Made by a program: the position numbers and the translations under genes
The notes under the pieces: model-generated
What the model saw: the letters and a program-made list of their open reading frames with translations, nothing else
What the model was told of the DNA's origin: nothing
Database searches by the model: none
Assembly: GCA_031552195.1 (NCBI GenBank)
Contig: JAVBMT010000017.1
Coordinates: 139,936-203,935, forward strand
Direction: 5' to 3'
Length of the DNA stretch: 64,000 nucleotides
From: JAVBMP01 sp031552195
GTDB taxonomy: Bacteria; Desulfobacterota; Desulfovibrionia; Desulfovibrionales; Desulfovibrionaceae
Shown here: piece after piece, positions 1-9,483 of the stretch
How positions within the stretch are numbered: the first letter of the stretch is position 1
How the letters are laid out: each line of letters begins with the position of its first letter

Positions 1-557
1 TCCCACCAGGGCAGCCCTTCTTTCACGGTAAGGGGAAAGAGCATGGCTTTTCCGGAAACCAGCTGGCGCAGCACTTGCGGCGGGGTCCAGCCGGTTTGCA
101 GCTCGAAATCTCCAGCCTGCACGGCCCCCAGGGCCTTGTGCCAGCGCGCCAGCAACCGGAAGCGCCAAACGTCGGATATTCCGCCTTCGTTGTAAATTTG
201 CCAGGCCACCCGGTCAAAAGTTGACCCCGGTTCTATGTGAATGATGTATGTTTTCGGCTCTTGCTTGAAATATTCCGCCGCACTGGTGTTCAAAAAGCGT
301 GAGGTCTCAAACCATACGGACGCCCCTATGGCCAGGGCGGAGCAAAGCAGCAGCGGAAGAACGACGCGCCATAGCGGAAAAGATTTTTTCAGCCTGGAAG
401 GCCCAGGCGGGGGGACGTTCGTTTCCTTCAACCCGTCATGGTCCGGCGATTTTTCCCCGGCCGTTTCCGGCGCGGCGGGCCCGGAGTCCGGCGTTTCCTT
501 TCGGGCAAGTTCTTCGCGTTCCGGCGAGGGCGGGTTTTCGGTGATATCTTTTTCCAT
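1..557 (-). CDS. mltG: Endolytic murein transglycosylase MltG (N-terminal part, cut by window edge)
   Basis: The reading frame starts at the ATG at 557 and runs off the window with no stop, giving the first 185 residues. Residues 1-60 are a polar, Pro/Glu-rich cytoplasmic tail. One membrane segment follows (about residues 63-82, VVLPLLLCSALAIGASVWF), then the start of the YceG/MltG domain: a LysM-like segment with FxxIxPGSTFDRVAWQIYNEG character, an F-x-L-A-R stretch, LQAG-like VQAGDFEL, and the VTVKEG-type LTVKEG. MltG cleaves nascent glycan strands in the periplasm while anchored in the inner membrane. The ATG lies two bases past the stop of the upstream lipoprotein gene, so the two are probably co-translated. 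The catalytic Glu lies beyond the window. Confidence 0.85.
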   Translation of the reverse strand, partial: MEKDITENPPSPEREELARKETPDSGPAAPETAGEKSPDHDGLKETNVPPPGPSRLKKSFPLWRVVLPLLLCSALAIGASVWFETSRFLNTSAAEYFKQEPKTYIIHIEPGSTFDRVAWQIYNEGGISDVWRFRLLARWHKALGAVQAGDFELQTGWTPPQVLRQLVSGKAMLFPLTVKEGLPWW

Positions 558-559
558 GC

Positions 560-2746
560 CTAGACAGCTCCGCCCACATATATGAGAACGCCCGTCCAGG
601 CGGGCAGGGTCAGCTGGATGGCGGAACCGTTGTTGTTCACCGTTCCGATATGTCTTGTAATGTCAACGGGGGTGTAACGCCGCATGGCGTCGATAAGTCC
701 CGGAATCGAACCGCAATCAAGCGTTTCCGTGCTGGGAACCTGGGAAAAATTGCAGATGGAGATCGCGAAATGGCTTTCCTTGGGTAGTTTGTACACCGTG
801 GCTATAACCCCTTTGCCTTTCGCCGGAATGCGCCCGGCCAGCTCGGAGCGGTCGATCAGCAATGAGCGCCGCACGCTGATGAACTCGTTCACGTCATGCA
901 GGAATGATGTGTTGTCGTGCGTTTGCACGTCAAGCGGGGCGTAAAGGGTATTGGCCCTGGGCAAACCCTGGGCGTTGACGGTAATCGAATCGGCGCTGGC
1001 CAGCAATGGAAAAGCGCCCATGGCGGAAAGGCTGGCGTTCCAATTTTCTTTTTTATCCGCGCTCTTGGTCCAGTTCACGGGCAAGGCCCCAACCGCATCC
1101 TGCCCGGAGGGCATGAAAACGCCAGGCTGCATGGCTTTGTAAAACATAAGCAGCAAATGACCTTTTTTCACGGTAAGGCCTTCTTCGCGGCCCACGGCGG
1201 TGGGGTCAGGGACTTTCATGGCCAGAGCGGCCAGCCCGGCCGGGGTGGAGTAAAGTACGTTGCCGGTTTCAAGGTCGCTTCCGGCGGTGGCGGCGCGCAT
1301 TTCTTCAAGCGTCGCCGCGAGGATCTCACCGGCCCTGGCTTTGTGTTCAGGCTCGGAATTTGACATTGAAGCCAGCCATTGCAGATGGGGGAGGGCGTAA
1401 TTGACGCCGTCCGGCCCGCTGGTTGCGTGCACCAGGCGCTTCAGGTCAAACTTGCAGCGCAGGGCTTCATCCGTCATAAAGTTCAGCAAAGAGGCGTTCC
1501 CTGTGAGCAGGGCATGTTCCGCCGCCGGGGAAAAGATGCTGTCCTGCGCGAAGTCCGGCCCGTCGCGCATCACGAGTTGCAGGAAGGGAATGGGAACATC
1601 GTCCCTGATCCACCCCCAGCCGCCGTAACGGCGCACTTCCCTGGCTATGGTAACGGCGGCTTCTTCAGCCGGTTGCCAGGTTTCATCAGGGCTGCTGTGG
1701 GTTCCCCTGGTGTCAAGGCCCATCCACGGAGCCACGCGGTAGCCGACCAGGGCGTTGCCCAGGATGCCGACCTGGCGTATGGAGCTTCCGGATATGATGC
1801 GCCTGGCTGCGGCGGAAGGGTCTTCCCAGTTCAAAACAGGCCTTTGCGGGTTGCCGCTGTAACGGTAAACCCAACGGCGCAAAGTCCCGTCCATTCCTCG
1901 CACCTCGCCCGTGATGGCCCACCCGTTTTGCGGCAGGAAAGTGATTTTATCCTGCGCCATGCTGGGGGGTATGAGCTTTTTTTCCGCAAGGGCGGCCACC
2001 TGGGCTGAAGAAAGCTTTTGCGCGCTCCATTCTTCGGAAGCCTGGGGCAGGGTAGGCCAAAGTTCGCGCGGAACTTCCATCATGCAGTAAATGCCTGGAT
2101 AATCCCGCAAGGAACGGGCCGCCAGGAAGAAGTCAGGCCCGATTCCGGTGGCGGCCGGGACGATATCTCCTCCAAGCATGGCCTGGCGCTGGTTGGCCGC
2201 TTTCAGAATGGCGCGGAAATCTTCATCTTTTCCGAGGCCCATGGCGAAATTGTAGTTAATTATGTCTTCCGCGCTGTTCAGGCCGGCGCTGCGGGCGTAA
2301 TCCCAGATGGCGCCGCTGGCCCCGGTGGGCGCGACATACATTCCGGTCATGCCGGAATTGCCCATGACCGTCCACATGATGGGGTTGGCGAGTTGCTCGA
2401 AGGGAGAGCGCCTGGCGGGAACCAGCACGGTTTGCGGATGTATGCGCAGCCAGGTGCTGCCTATTTCCATAAAACGCTGGGGGTTCGGCTGGCTGCCGGA
2501 GTTGCGCCAGGCGATGTCGCAGCCGGAAACTATGCGGGCCAGGTCTATAGTGCCGGCCAGCATGGATTGCCGCTCAAGGTATTGGACATAGCCTGGGTCC
2601 GCGCGGGTCATCCGGTTGCCTGGGGCGGTTTCGTCTGTAGCGGCGGGTTTGGTGTAGCGTGAAGCCGTGTTTTGCGAACAGGCCGCCGCGCCGAGAAGAA
2701 TGAAAAGGCAGGCAGCGATATAGATAATACGGAAGTATTTTTTCAT
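560..2746 (-). CDS. Large lipoprotein with a degenerate GH13 (trehalose synthase/alpha-amylase-like) region
   Basis: 728 residues. The N-terminus is a signal peptide ending in a possible lipobox (LLGAAACS, Cys 23), so it is probably an exported lipoprotein. The middle (about residues 290-345) resembles the GH13 segment that runs from an N-W-E-D-P motif to the conserved R-x-D of region II: PVLNWEDPSAA, then GYRVAPWMGLD. The catalytic Asp of R-x-D is Ala here (RVAP), so hydrolase or transferase activity is doubtful. The C-terminal 100 residues look like a beta-sandwich ending in an LPAWTGVLIYV-type strand, as in the C domain of amylases. It lies two bases upstream of mltG, suggesting a cell-envelope role. 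The family link is by eye and weak; a non-enzymatic sugar-binding role is equally possible. Confidence 0.55.
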   Translation of the reverse strand: MKKYFRIIYIAACLFILLGAAACSQNTASRYTKPAATDETAPGNRMTRADPGYVQYLERQSMLAGTIDLARIVSGCDIAWRNSGSQPNPQRFMEIGSTWLRIHPQTVLVPARRSPFEQLANPIMWTVMGNSGMTGMYVAPTGASGAIWDYARSAGLNSAEDIINYNFAMGLGKDEDFRAILKAANQRQAMLGGDIVPAATGIGPDFFLAARSLRDYPGIYCMMEVPRELWPTLPQASEEWSAQKLSSAQVAALAEKKLIPPSMAQDKITFLPQNGWAITGEVRGMDGTLRRWVYRYSGNPQRPVLNWEDPSAAARRIISGSSIRQVGILGNALVGYRVAPWMGLDTRGTHSSPDETWQPAEEAAVTIAREVRRYGGWGWIRDDVPIPFLQLVMRDGPDFAQDSIFSPAAEHALLTGNASLLNFMTDEALRCKFDLKRLVHATSGPDGVNYALPHLQWLASMSNSEPEHKARAGEILAATLEEMRAATAGSDLETGNVLYSTPAGLAALAMKVPDPTAVGREEGLTVKKGHLLLMFYKAMQPGVFMPSGQDAVGALPVNWTKSADKKENWNASLSAMGAFPLLASADSITVNAQGLPRANTLYAPLDVQTHDNTSFLHDVNEFISVRRSLLIDRSELAGRIPAKGKGVIATVYKLPKESHFAISICNFSQVPSTETLDCGSIPGLIDAMRRYTPVDITRHIGTVNNNGSAIQLTLPAWTGVLIYVGGAV

Positions 2747-2868
2747 TTATGGTCTCTGTGGTTGGATACTTGACGGAAAAACAATTATGTCTGTTTATCT
2801 ATAAAACGTCCAATCCGCAAGCCCACGCTTTCTCTTGCATTCGCCTTTTGTTCCGGTTATGGGGTGGC

Positions 2869-4020
2869 ATGCGCAAAATTAATCTGACAGAAAGCCTGGC
2901 CGGGGCCGACGCCCTGGCTCTGTTCTCCGGCGGGCTTGACAGTATTCTGGCGGCCAGGCTGGTGCAAGACCAAGGCCTTACGGTGCGTTGCCTGCACTTT
3001 ATATCCCCCTTTTTCGGTTTTCCCGAGCGCGTTCCGCAGTGGGAAGAACTCTACGGGCTGACTATCGTTCCGGTTGACGTAGGCGACGAATTCGTAAACA
3101 TGCTGCGAAACCCTCCGCACGGGGTAGGCAGCGTTATAAACCCTTGCGTTGACTGTAAAATTCTTATGCTCAGCCGCGCCAGGCAATTACTTCTGGAGTG
3201 CGGCGCGAAGATTCTGGTTACCGGGGAAGTGCTGGGGCAAAGACCCATGTCGCAACGGCGCGACACCCTTAATATAATCCGGCGCGACGCCGGCGTGCGC
3301 CCATATCTGCTGCGTCCACTTTGCGCCAAATTGCTGGACCCGACCGAAGCTGAAATTTCCGGCCTGGTGGACAGGGAAAAACTGCTGGATATTTCCGGGC
3401 GCGGGCGCAAGAAACAGCTTGAACTGGCGAAAAATTACGGTTTCAAGGAACTGCCCACCCCGGGCGGCGGCTGTTTGCTCACGGAAAAGGAAAACGCCCG
3501 CAGCTATTGGCCGGTTTTAGCCTACAAGCCGTTTCCTGACGGCAATGATTTGCGGCTGGCCGGAACAGGCCGCCAATATTGGGAATATCCCGCCCGGCAA
3601 ACTGAAGATGGCGGCAAGGCCTTGCGCCGCTGGCTATGCATAGGCCGGAACCAGGCGGATAACGACGCCCTGCAAATGTTGGCCAGGCCAGGCGACCTTG
3701 TTTTCAAAACCAGGGATTTTCCCGGCCCCGTGGCTATCGGACGTCAGTTTTCCGATGAGCCGTGGCCTGATGTGGCGGTTTTTTCCGCCGCCGCCTTTGT
3801 GGCTTCGTTTTCGCCAAAGGCTGTGCGCGCCGGGGGCGCAGCATCCATGCGCGTACATCTTGTGAAGGAGGCGGGCGGGCAGGCCCTTGACGCACCCGCC
3901 TGGAAACCGGAAAATGAAGGCCTTCCTGAATCGTTTGCCGTTGTTCCCGACCGCAATGCGGGTTGGAAGGAATACGCCTGGGAAGAAGTTGCGGAAGAGA
4001 TACGCGCGGTTATGCGTTAG
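2869..4020 (+). CDS. PP-loop ATPase (ThiI/MnmA-like) with C-terminal NFACT-R-like domain
   Basis: 383 residues from the ATG at 2869, preceded by GGGGTGG. The frame is open further upstream to 2749, but that start would leave no room for a promoter against the divergent lipoprotein gene. The N-terminus has the PP-loop ALFSGGLDS (residues 16-24), used to adenylate a substrate. NPCVDCK supplies a CxxC pair and VTGEVLGQRPMSQ follows, as in tRNA thiolation enzymes of the ThiI/MnmA type. The last third has IGRNQADND and DLVFKTRDFPGPV, which resemble the NFACT-R (DUF814) RNA-binding domain. A role in tRNA sulfur modification is an inference from the family. A strong terminator follows. Confidence 0.75.
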   Translation: MRKINLTESLAGADALALFSGGLDSILAARLVQDQGLTVRCLHFISPFFGFPERVPQWEELYGLTIVPVDVGDEFVNMLRNPPHGVGSVINPCVDCKILMLSRARQLLLECGAKILVTGEVLGQRPMSQRRDTLNIIRRDAGVRPYLLRPLCAKLLDPTEAEISGLVDREKLLDISGRGRKKQLELAKNYGFKELPTPGGGCLLTEKENARSYWPVLAYKPFPDGNDLRLAGTGRQYWEYPARQTEDGGKALRRWLCIGRNQADNDALQMLARPGDLVFKTRDFPGPVAIGRQFSDEPWPDVAVFSAAAFVASFSPKAVRAGGAASMRVHLVKEAGGQALDAPAWKPENEGLPESFAVVPDRNAGWKEYAWEEVAEEIRAVMR

Positions 4021-4068
4021 ATATAGAGCGCCAACACGTTGTTACCCTCCGCGCAACCGGATTTTTTA

Positions 4069-4108
4069 GCGTCCCCTGACTGAAAATTTCAGTCAGGGGA
4101 CGCTTTTT
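4069..4108 (+). terminator. Rho-independent terminator of the PP-loop gene
   Basis: A perfect 17-bp inverted repeat (GCGTCCCCTGACTGAAA and its complement) is followed by TTTTT at 4104-4108. It sits 49 bp after the stop of the PP-loop gene and separates it from the aspartate operon. The T run is on the plus strand only. Confidence 0.9.
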
Positions 4109-4140
4109 ACGTTCTGCCGGAGAGCGCGGCATACCTTCAG

Positions 4141-4161
4141 CAAAAGGAAGCTTACCTTTTG
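4141..4161. promoter_or_regulatory. Short dyad upstream of the aspartate operon, possible operator
   Basis: CAAAAGG-N7-CCTTTTG forms a 21-bp dyad about 180 bp before the first aspT-like start. The surrounding leader (4109-4335) is AT-rich and holds no gene. There is no T run, so it is not an obvious terminator. Nothing in the window names a binding protein. Confidence 0.3.
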
Positions 4162-4335
4162 CATATCTAAAAAAGCCTTGAATGTTGTATTCTTTTCGCG
4201 GCTAACAGACGTAACGCGCAGCAGCACGGATAAAAATTAATATGCTCTAAGTTTCCGGAATAAATTTCTGGCATTATTTAAAATAAATGTTATGTAGCTG
4301 ACAGGGTATAAAAATATACATTCTGGAGTATAACC

Positions 4336-6042
4336 ATGTACCACGCCTTGATCAATTTCATAGGGCAGCATCTGCCCGAGATAACTATTTTTCTTTCCCT
4401 GGCAATCGGTCATTTTATAGGAAAGCTGAAATTGGGCCCCGTGCAGCTTGGCGGAGTTTGCGGAACCCTGCTGGCGGCGATCGTCATAGGGCAGGCCGGG
4501 GTGGTTATAGACCCCGGAGTTAAAAATCTGTTTTTCGCCATTTTTATTTTCGCCCTCGGCTATGCCGGAGGCCCCCAGTTTTTCGCCAACCTTAATTTTA
4601 AAGGGCTGCGCATGTGGCTCTTGCCGCTGATCGAAGTAATCTCAGTGCTGGGGCTTATTTTGCTGTCAGTCAAGATTTTCGGATTCGATGCCGGAACAGC
4701 AACCGGCCTTATGGCCGGGTCAGCCACGGAATCGGCAGTAATAGGCACGGCCAGCGAGGCTATCGCCCACCTGAATCTTGACGCCAAAAGCATTTCAACC
4801 ATGCAATCGAATGTAGTTACCGCCTATTCGATTACATACATCTTCGGCCTTATCACCATTGTTATTTTCAGCAGTCAGGTCGCCCCCATGCTTCTGCGCG
4901 TAAACCTGCGCGAAGATGCCGCCAGACTGTGGGAATCTATGGGCGGCGGCGTTTCCGCGGCTTCAGGCGATGATGAGGCCGCGCCTGAAATCGTCGCCCG
5001 CGTCTATCAGGTTTCCAACGGCAACGGCAAAACAGTCGCCGCATTGGAAAAGAATCTCGGCGGGGCCAGGGTGGAACATGTGGCCCGCAAGGGCGGGGCA
5101 TTGAGCCTGGCTCCTGACCTGAAGCTCCTTTCCGGCGACCTGATCGTTCTGGAAGGGCACCGCGACGCGATGATCCACGCCATAGAGCTGGTCGGGCATG
5201 AGGCCGGGGCGTTGTCTGTGGCCGATCTCCGCCTTGATATGCGCGTTGAGCATGAGGCTTTCGTCTTGAGCAACGAAGAGGCCTTCAACCGCAGCTTCGC
5301 GGAATTGCGGGCCATGGGACCGGAAAGGCGGATTCCAGGCGATGTGTTTATTTCAGCCATAACACGCGGAGGGCACAACCTTCCGCTTGTTCCGGCCCTG
5401 AAACTGCAAAAGGGCGACATCATCCATCTTTACGGCAGCGCCGGCGGTATTTCCAAACTCGGCCACCTGTTGGGCAAAAGGGTTTCCAGAACCGAACGCA
5501 CCAATTTCGTATATTTAAGCCTCGGGCTGATTCTCGGCGTGCTCGTGGGAGGCCTGGGCTTTACCGCGCGGGGTGTGTTCATGACATTGGGCACAGGGGG
5601 CGGAGCGTTGCTGGCCGGGCTAGTTTTCGGCTGGTTCCAGAACAAGCGGCCCGATCTGCCTGGGGTGCCTCCCTCGGCCGTGGAACTTTCCAAAGATCTC
5701 GGGCTTTCGGTTTTCGTCGCATGCGTGGGCCTTTCCGCCGGGCCGCAGGCCTTGGCCCTGGTCGCCCAGTATGGGTTCATCCTGCCTTTGCTCGGCGTTT
5801 CAATAGTGCTTGTTCCGTCTTGCATTTCCTTGTTTGTAGGCAGCAAGATATTGCATATCGAAACGCCGATCTTGCTCGGAGCCATTGCCGGGCAGCAATG
5901 CAGCACTCCGGCTGTAAGCGCCGTGCAGGCCGCCGCCGGAAACAGCACCCCGGTTTTGGGCTATACCATAACCTACGCTGTTTCCAACGTGCTTTTGCCT
6001 TTGCTCGGGCCGTTGGTGGTCGGGCTTGTGAGCATGATGTGA
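4336..6042 (+). CDS. Aspartate-alanine exchanger family transporter, copy 1
   Basis: 568 residues with the layout of the AAE family (AspT/YidE/YbjL type). A block of membrane helices (about residues 8-190) contains GPVQLGGVCG and an ESAVIGTA-type motif. Two soluble TrkA-C (RCK-C) domains follow at about 210-290 and 300-375, then a second helical block (about 390-568) repeats the pattern with GGGALLAGL and QQCSTPAVSAV. AspT swaps external aspartate for internal alanine; with aspartate decarboxylase this generates proton motive force. The start is backed by GGAG upstream. A second copy and aspD follow in the same direction, so this is the first gene of an aspartate operon. The exact substrate is inferred from that context. 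Confidence 0.88.
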   Translation: MYHALINFIGQHLPEITIFLSLAIGHFIGKLKLGPVQLGGVCGTLLAAIVIGQAGVVIDPGVKNLFFAIFIFALGYAGGPQFFANLNFKGLRMWLLPLIEVISVLGLILLSVKIFGFDAGTATGLMAGSATESAVIGTASEAIAHLNLDAKSISTMQSNVVTAYSITYIFGLITIVIFSSQVAPMLLRVNLREDAARLWESMGGGVSAASGDDEAAPEIVARVYQVSNGNGKTVAALEKNLGGARVEHVARKGGALSLAPDLKLLSGDLIVLEGHRDAMIHAIELVGHEAGALSVADLRLDMRVEHEAFVLSNEEAFNRSFAELRAMGPERRIPGDVFISAITRGGHNLPLVPALKLQKGDIIHLYGSAGGISKLGHLLGKRVSRTERTNFVYLSLGLILGVLVGGLGFTARGVFMTLGTGGGALLAGLVFGWFQNKRPDLPGVPPSAVELSKDLGLSVFVACVGLSAGPQALALVAQYGFILPLLGVSIVLVPSCISLFVGSKILHIETPILLGAIAGQQCSTPAVSAVQAAAGNSTPVLGYTITYAVSNVLLPLLGPLVVGLVSMM

Positions 6043-6090
6043 CCACTTGGATTTCGTAACAGCAAATTGAATAATGGGAAGGATTCCATA

Positions 6091-7785
6091 ATGATAGCGA
6101 CGATTATCAATTCATTGCACTCACTTTTTACGGCGCACCCCGAGCTGGCGATATTCCTGTCTCTGGCCGCGGGCTTTTATATAGGCAAGCTGCGTTTCGG
6201 AACTTTTCAGCTCGGCGGGGTGGCCGGGTCGCTTCTGGCCGCCGTTATCGTAAGCCAGGTTGGCGTGAACATTCACCCCACCGTGCAGGCCATTCTCTTC
6301 GCCCTGTTCATTTACGCGGTAGGCTTTGAAAGCGGCCCGCAGTTTTTCAAGTCGCTGGGCCTTAAGACTATGAAAGAAATAATCATGGCCGTAACCTTGG
6401 CCGCGACCGGCCTGCTTACGGTGGTTGTTCTCGCCCGCGCCTTCGGGCTTGACAAGGGGCTTGCCGCCGGCATAGCCGCCGGGGGGCTTACCCAGTCGGC
6501 CATTATCGGAACCGCCAGCGACGCGATAAACGCTCTCGGCTTCACCGCGGAGGAGGCGGGAAGGCTTAAGGCCAACGTAGCCACCGGCTATGCCGTCACC
6601 TATATTTTCGGCTCGTTCGGGGCCATTCTGATTTGCGCCAATTTTTTGCCCTTCGTATTAAGGCGCGGCATACGCGAAGACGCCCTGAAGGCGGAAATTG
6701 AAGGGCACAACAGCACCGCGGATGAAAATTCAGCCCTTACCCCTCTGGTGGGGCGCATCTACAAACTCAAGCCTCTTTCGGCATTTACTGTGGCGGAGCT
6801 TGAAGCCAAAGTGGGAGAGAGCGGGGTGACCATAGAAAAGGTGCGCCGGCATCGCAAAATGCTTCCGGTCGCTCCTGAACTTGAACTGCGCGGCGGCGAC
6901 GTCGTGCTTGTTGTGGGCAGGCGGGAAAAGGTGCTGAGCCTTGTGCCTGAGCTTGGCCCTGAATTGCGGAACGAACCCGGAATGGAACTGCGCATGTCCA
7001 CTTGCGAAGTGGCGCTTACAAACAATAAATACACCGGAACCTCCCTGCGCGAGATCCTGGCGCGCGGCGACCACGGGCGGCTGGCGCACGGCGTCTCTTT
7101 GCAGTCTGTTACCCGCAACGGTTCGGCCATGCCTGTAACCATGGACACGGTGCTGGAAAAAGGAGACCTTTTGCGCTTTTACGGAACAGAGCAGGACGTG
7201 CGGCGCGTGTCTTCCCTTCTGGGTTACACCGTCGTGCACGGCATAAAAACGGATTTCGTCTACCTTGGGCTCGGCCTGTTCGTGGGTTTGATGATCGGGC
7301 TGATCGTAGTGCGCGTGGGCGATCTTCCGTTAACGCTGGGCAGCGGCGGCGGAGCGCTTCTTTCCGGGCTGATGTTCGGGTGGCTGCGGGGCAAGCGCCC
7401 CACTTTCGGGGCTTTGCCGCAAGGGGCGGTGCTGTTCCTCAAAGATATAGGGCTGGCCGGCTTCGTCGTTTGCGTTGGCCTGGTCAACGGGCACCAGGCC
7501 ATACAAACCGTGAAAGAGCAGGGGCTGACCATTTTTATGATCGGGCTTGTCGTTACGGTGTTGCCTTTGGTTATTACAATGTTTTTCGGGCGTTATATTT
7601 TGCGTTATGACAACGTGGCCGTTCTGGCCGGTGCATTGTCCGGCTCGCGCAGCGCCAATCCGGCCTTCGGCCAGGTGCTTGATATAGCGGGCAACTCCGT
7701 GCCGACAGTTCCTTTCGCTGTTACTTACGCCCTGGCGAATGTTTTCCTGAGTTTGCTCGGGCCGCTGATTGTTGCAATTGTATAA
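6091..7785 (+). CDS. Aspartate-alanine exchanger family transporter, copy 2
   Basis: 564 residues from the ATG at 6091, which has GGGAAGGA seven bases upstream; an in-frame TTG at 6067 is less likely. It has the same architecture as its upstream neighbour: an N-terminal helical block with FQLGGVAGS and SGPQFF, two TrkA-C domains (about residues 215-295 and 300-375), and a C-terminal helical block with GGGALLSGL and GSRSANPAF. It starts 48 bp after copy 1, and aspD follows 42 bp later. The two copies have clearly diverged in the central domains and around the second signature (QQCSTPA against SRSANPA), so they may differ in substrate, for example aspartate/alanine against another C4 acid. This is inference. 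Confidence 0.87.
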   Translation: MIATIINSLHSLFTAHPELAIFLSLAAGFYIGKLRFGTFQLGGVAGSLLAAVIVSQVGVNIHPTVQAILFALFIYAVGFESGPQFFKSLGLKTMKEIIMAVTLAATGLLTVVVLARAFGLDKGLAAGIAAGGLTQSAIIGTASDAINALGFTAEEAGRLKANVATGYAVTYIFGSFGAILICANFLPFVLRRGIREDALKAEIEGHNSTADENSALTPLVGRIYKLKPLSAFTVAELEAKVGESGVTIEKVRRHRKMLPVAPELELRGGDVVLVVGRREKVLSLVPELGPELRNEPGMELRMSTCEVALTNNKYTGTSLREILARGDHGRLAHGVSLQSVTRNGSAMPVTMDTVLEKGDLLRFYGTEQDVRRVSSLLGYTVVHGIKTDFVYLGLGLFVGLMIGLIVVRVGDLPLTLGSGGGALLSGLMFGWLRGKRPTFGALPQGAVLFLKDIGLAGFVVCVGLVNGHQAIQTVKEQGLTIFMIGLVVTVLPLVITMFFGRYILRYDNVAVLAGALSGSRSANPAFGQVLDIAGNSVPTVPFAVTYALANVFLSLLGPLIVAIV

Positions 7786-7827
7786 TTTATTCTGTAAATC
7801 CAACTAAAGACAGAGGTTGAAAACAAC

Positions 7828-9483
7828 ATGAAAAGAGATCTGGCGAAGCTGGCCTCCCTAAGCCCTTTTGAACTAAAGGATGAGCTGATCAAAACGGCGT
7901 CCAGCCATCATGAAAAACATATGCTGAACGCCGGGCGCGGCAACCCCAATTTTTTGTCGACCATTCCGCGCCACGCCTTTTTCCAGTTTGGAATTTTCGC
8001 CATGAGCGAAGCCGAGCGGTCTTTCATCTACATGCCCGAAGGCGTTGGAGGCTTCCCGCAGAAAGACGGCATCGAGGGCAGGTTCGATATTTTCACGACC
8101 AGCGCCGAACGTTGCTCAACCCCGGGCATAAGCTTCATCCGCGCCGCCGTTTCTTACGTGCGCGACCATCTCGGCATTCCGGCCGAAGACTTCATCTATG
8201 AAATGTGCGCCGCCATCCTGGGCTGCAACTACCCCGTTCCTGACCGCATGCTGAGCATTTCCGAGGTTATCGTCGGCGAATACATCCGCAAGGAAATGAT
8301 CGGTTCGACCGTGTTCAACAACGATTTCGACCTGTTTGCCGTTGAAGGCGGCACCGCGGCCATGACCTATATTTTCAATTCCATGCGCGAAAACCGCCTG
8401 CTCAAGCCAGGGGATAAAATTGCCCTGGGCATGCCTATTTTCACGCCATACATTGAAATTCCGCAATTGAAGGACTACCGGCTGGTAGAGGTCAATATCG
8501 ACTCGGAACCGGAGAACGGCTGGCAGTATACCAAAACGGAACTGGACAAATTGCTCGATCCGCAGGTTAAAGCCTTTTTCCTGGTGAACCCGAGCAACCC
8601 GCCGTCGGTGAAGATGTCTGACGAAAATATCAGGCATCTTGTCGGCATTATAAAAAAACGCCCTGACCTGATCATTCTGACCGACGACGTGTACGGAACC
8701 TTTGCCGACAATTTTTCCTCGCTGTTCGCCCATTGCCCGAAAAATACCATGCTGGTGTATTCATACTCCAAGTATTTCGGCGCTACGGGCTGGCGTCTTG
8801 GCGTCATAGCCATCAACCATAAAAACGTTTTTGACGACAAGCTGGCCGATCTGCCGGAAAACGTCAAAAAAGAACTGGACGAGCGCTATGAATCGATAAC
8901 CACCGCCCCGCGCAAGCTTAAATTCATAGACCGCCTGGTGGCGGACAGCCGCACCGTGGCGCTTAATCACACCGCCGGCCTGGCGACTCCCGTGCAGGCG
9001 CAAATGGTCATGTTCTCCCTTTTCGCCCTGATGGACGAATCCGACGCATATAAAAACGCCATGAAGCGAATTGTGCACCGCCGCAAGGAAGCCCTTTACC
9101 GCTATATCGGCGTTACCCCGGAGCACGACCCGAACAACATCGATTATTATCATTTGCTGGATATGGAAGAATTGTCGAGCAGGATGCACGGAGAAGAATT
9201 TACGGCATGGATGCTCAGCCGTATGGAGCCGAATGAAGCGTTGTTCGCTCTGGCTGAACATGCCGGAGTGGTTCTGCTTCCGGCCAAGGGCTTCGGCACT
9301 GACCACCCGTCGTTCCGCATCTCGCTGGCGAACCTGACGGAAACGGAATATATGAAGATCGGCCAGGCCGTGCATAAGCTTATTTTCGCATACTACGCCA
9401 TGTATAAAGACGAAAGGAATAATACGGGCGCGGTTAAGCCGCCGGCGAAAAAGAACGGCAACGGAAATAAAAAAGTCAATTAA
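7828..9483 (+). CDS. aspD: Aspartate 4-decarboxylase (bifunctional aspartate aminotransferase)
   Basis: 551 residues, the size of the AsdA/AspD family and larger than ordinary aminotransferases. It is a fold-type I PLP enzyme that converts L-aspartate to L-alanine and CO2 in the cytoplasm, with side transaminase activity. The PLP lysine is K315 in SYSKYFGATGWRLG, the same number as in the Pseudomonas enzyme. LVNPSNPPSV is the usual Asn-containing cofactor loop and LTDDVYGTF carries the Asp that contacts the pyridine nitrogen. The N-terminal LNAGRGNPNF is typical of the family. The last 20 residues are a Lys/Asn-rich tail. Pairing with two exchangers points to an aspartate-alanine cycle that consumes one proton per turn. 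Confidence 0.93.
   Translation: MKRDLAKLASLSPFELKDELIKTASSHHEKHMLNAGRGNPNFLSTIPRHAFFQFGIFAMSEAERSFIYMPEGVGGFPQKDGIEGRFDIFTTSAERCSTPGISFIRAAVSYVRDHLGIPAEDFIYEMCAAILGCNYPVPDRMLSISEVIVGEYIRKEMIGSTVFNNDFDLFAVEGGTAAMTYIFNSMRENRLLKPGDKIALGMPIFTPYIEIPQLKDYRLVEVNIDSEPENGWQYTKTELDKLLDPQVKAFFLVNPSNPPSVKMSDENIRHLVGIIKKRPDLIILTDDVYGTFADNFSSLFAHCPKNTMLVYSYSKYFGATGWRLGVIAINHKNVFDDKLADLPENVKKELDERYESITTAPRKLKFIDRLVADSRTVALNHTAGLATPVQAQMVMFSLFALMDESDAYKNAMKRIVHRRKEALYRYIGVTPEHDPNNIDYYHLLDMEELSSRMHGEEFTAWMLSRMEPNEALFALAEHAGVVLLPAKGFGTDHPSFRISLANLTETEYMKIGQAVHKLIFAYYAMYKDERNNTGAVKPPAKKNGNGNKKVN

Noticed and set aside
2749..2868. Use of the upstream ATG at 2749 as start of the PP-loop gene
   Set aside because: It abuts the divergent lipoprotein ATG at 2746, leaves no promoter, and its 40 extra residues show no family sequence.
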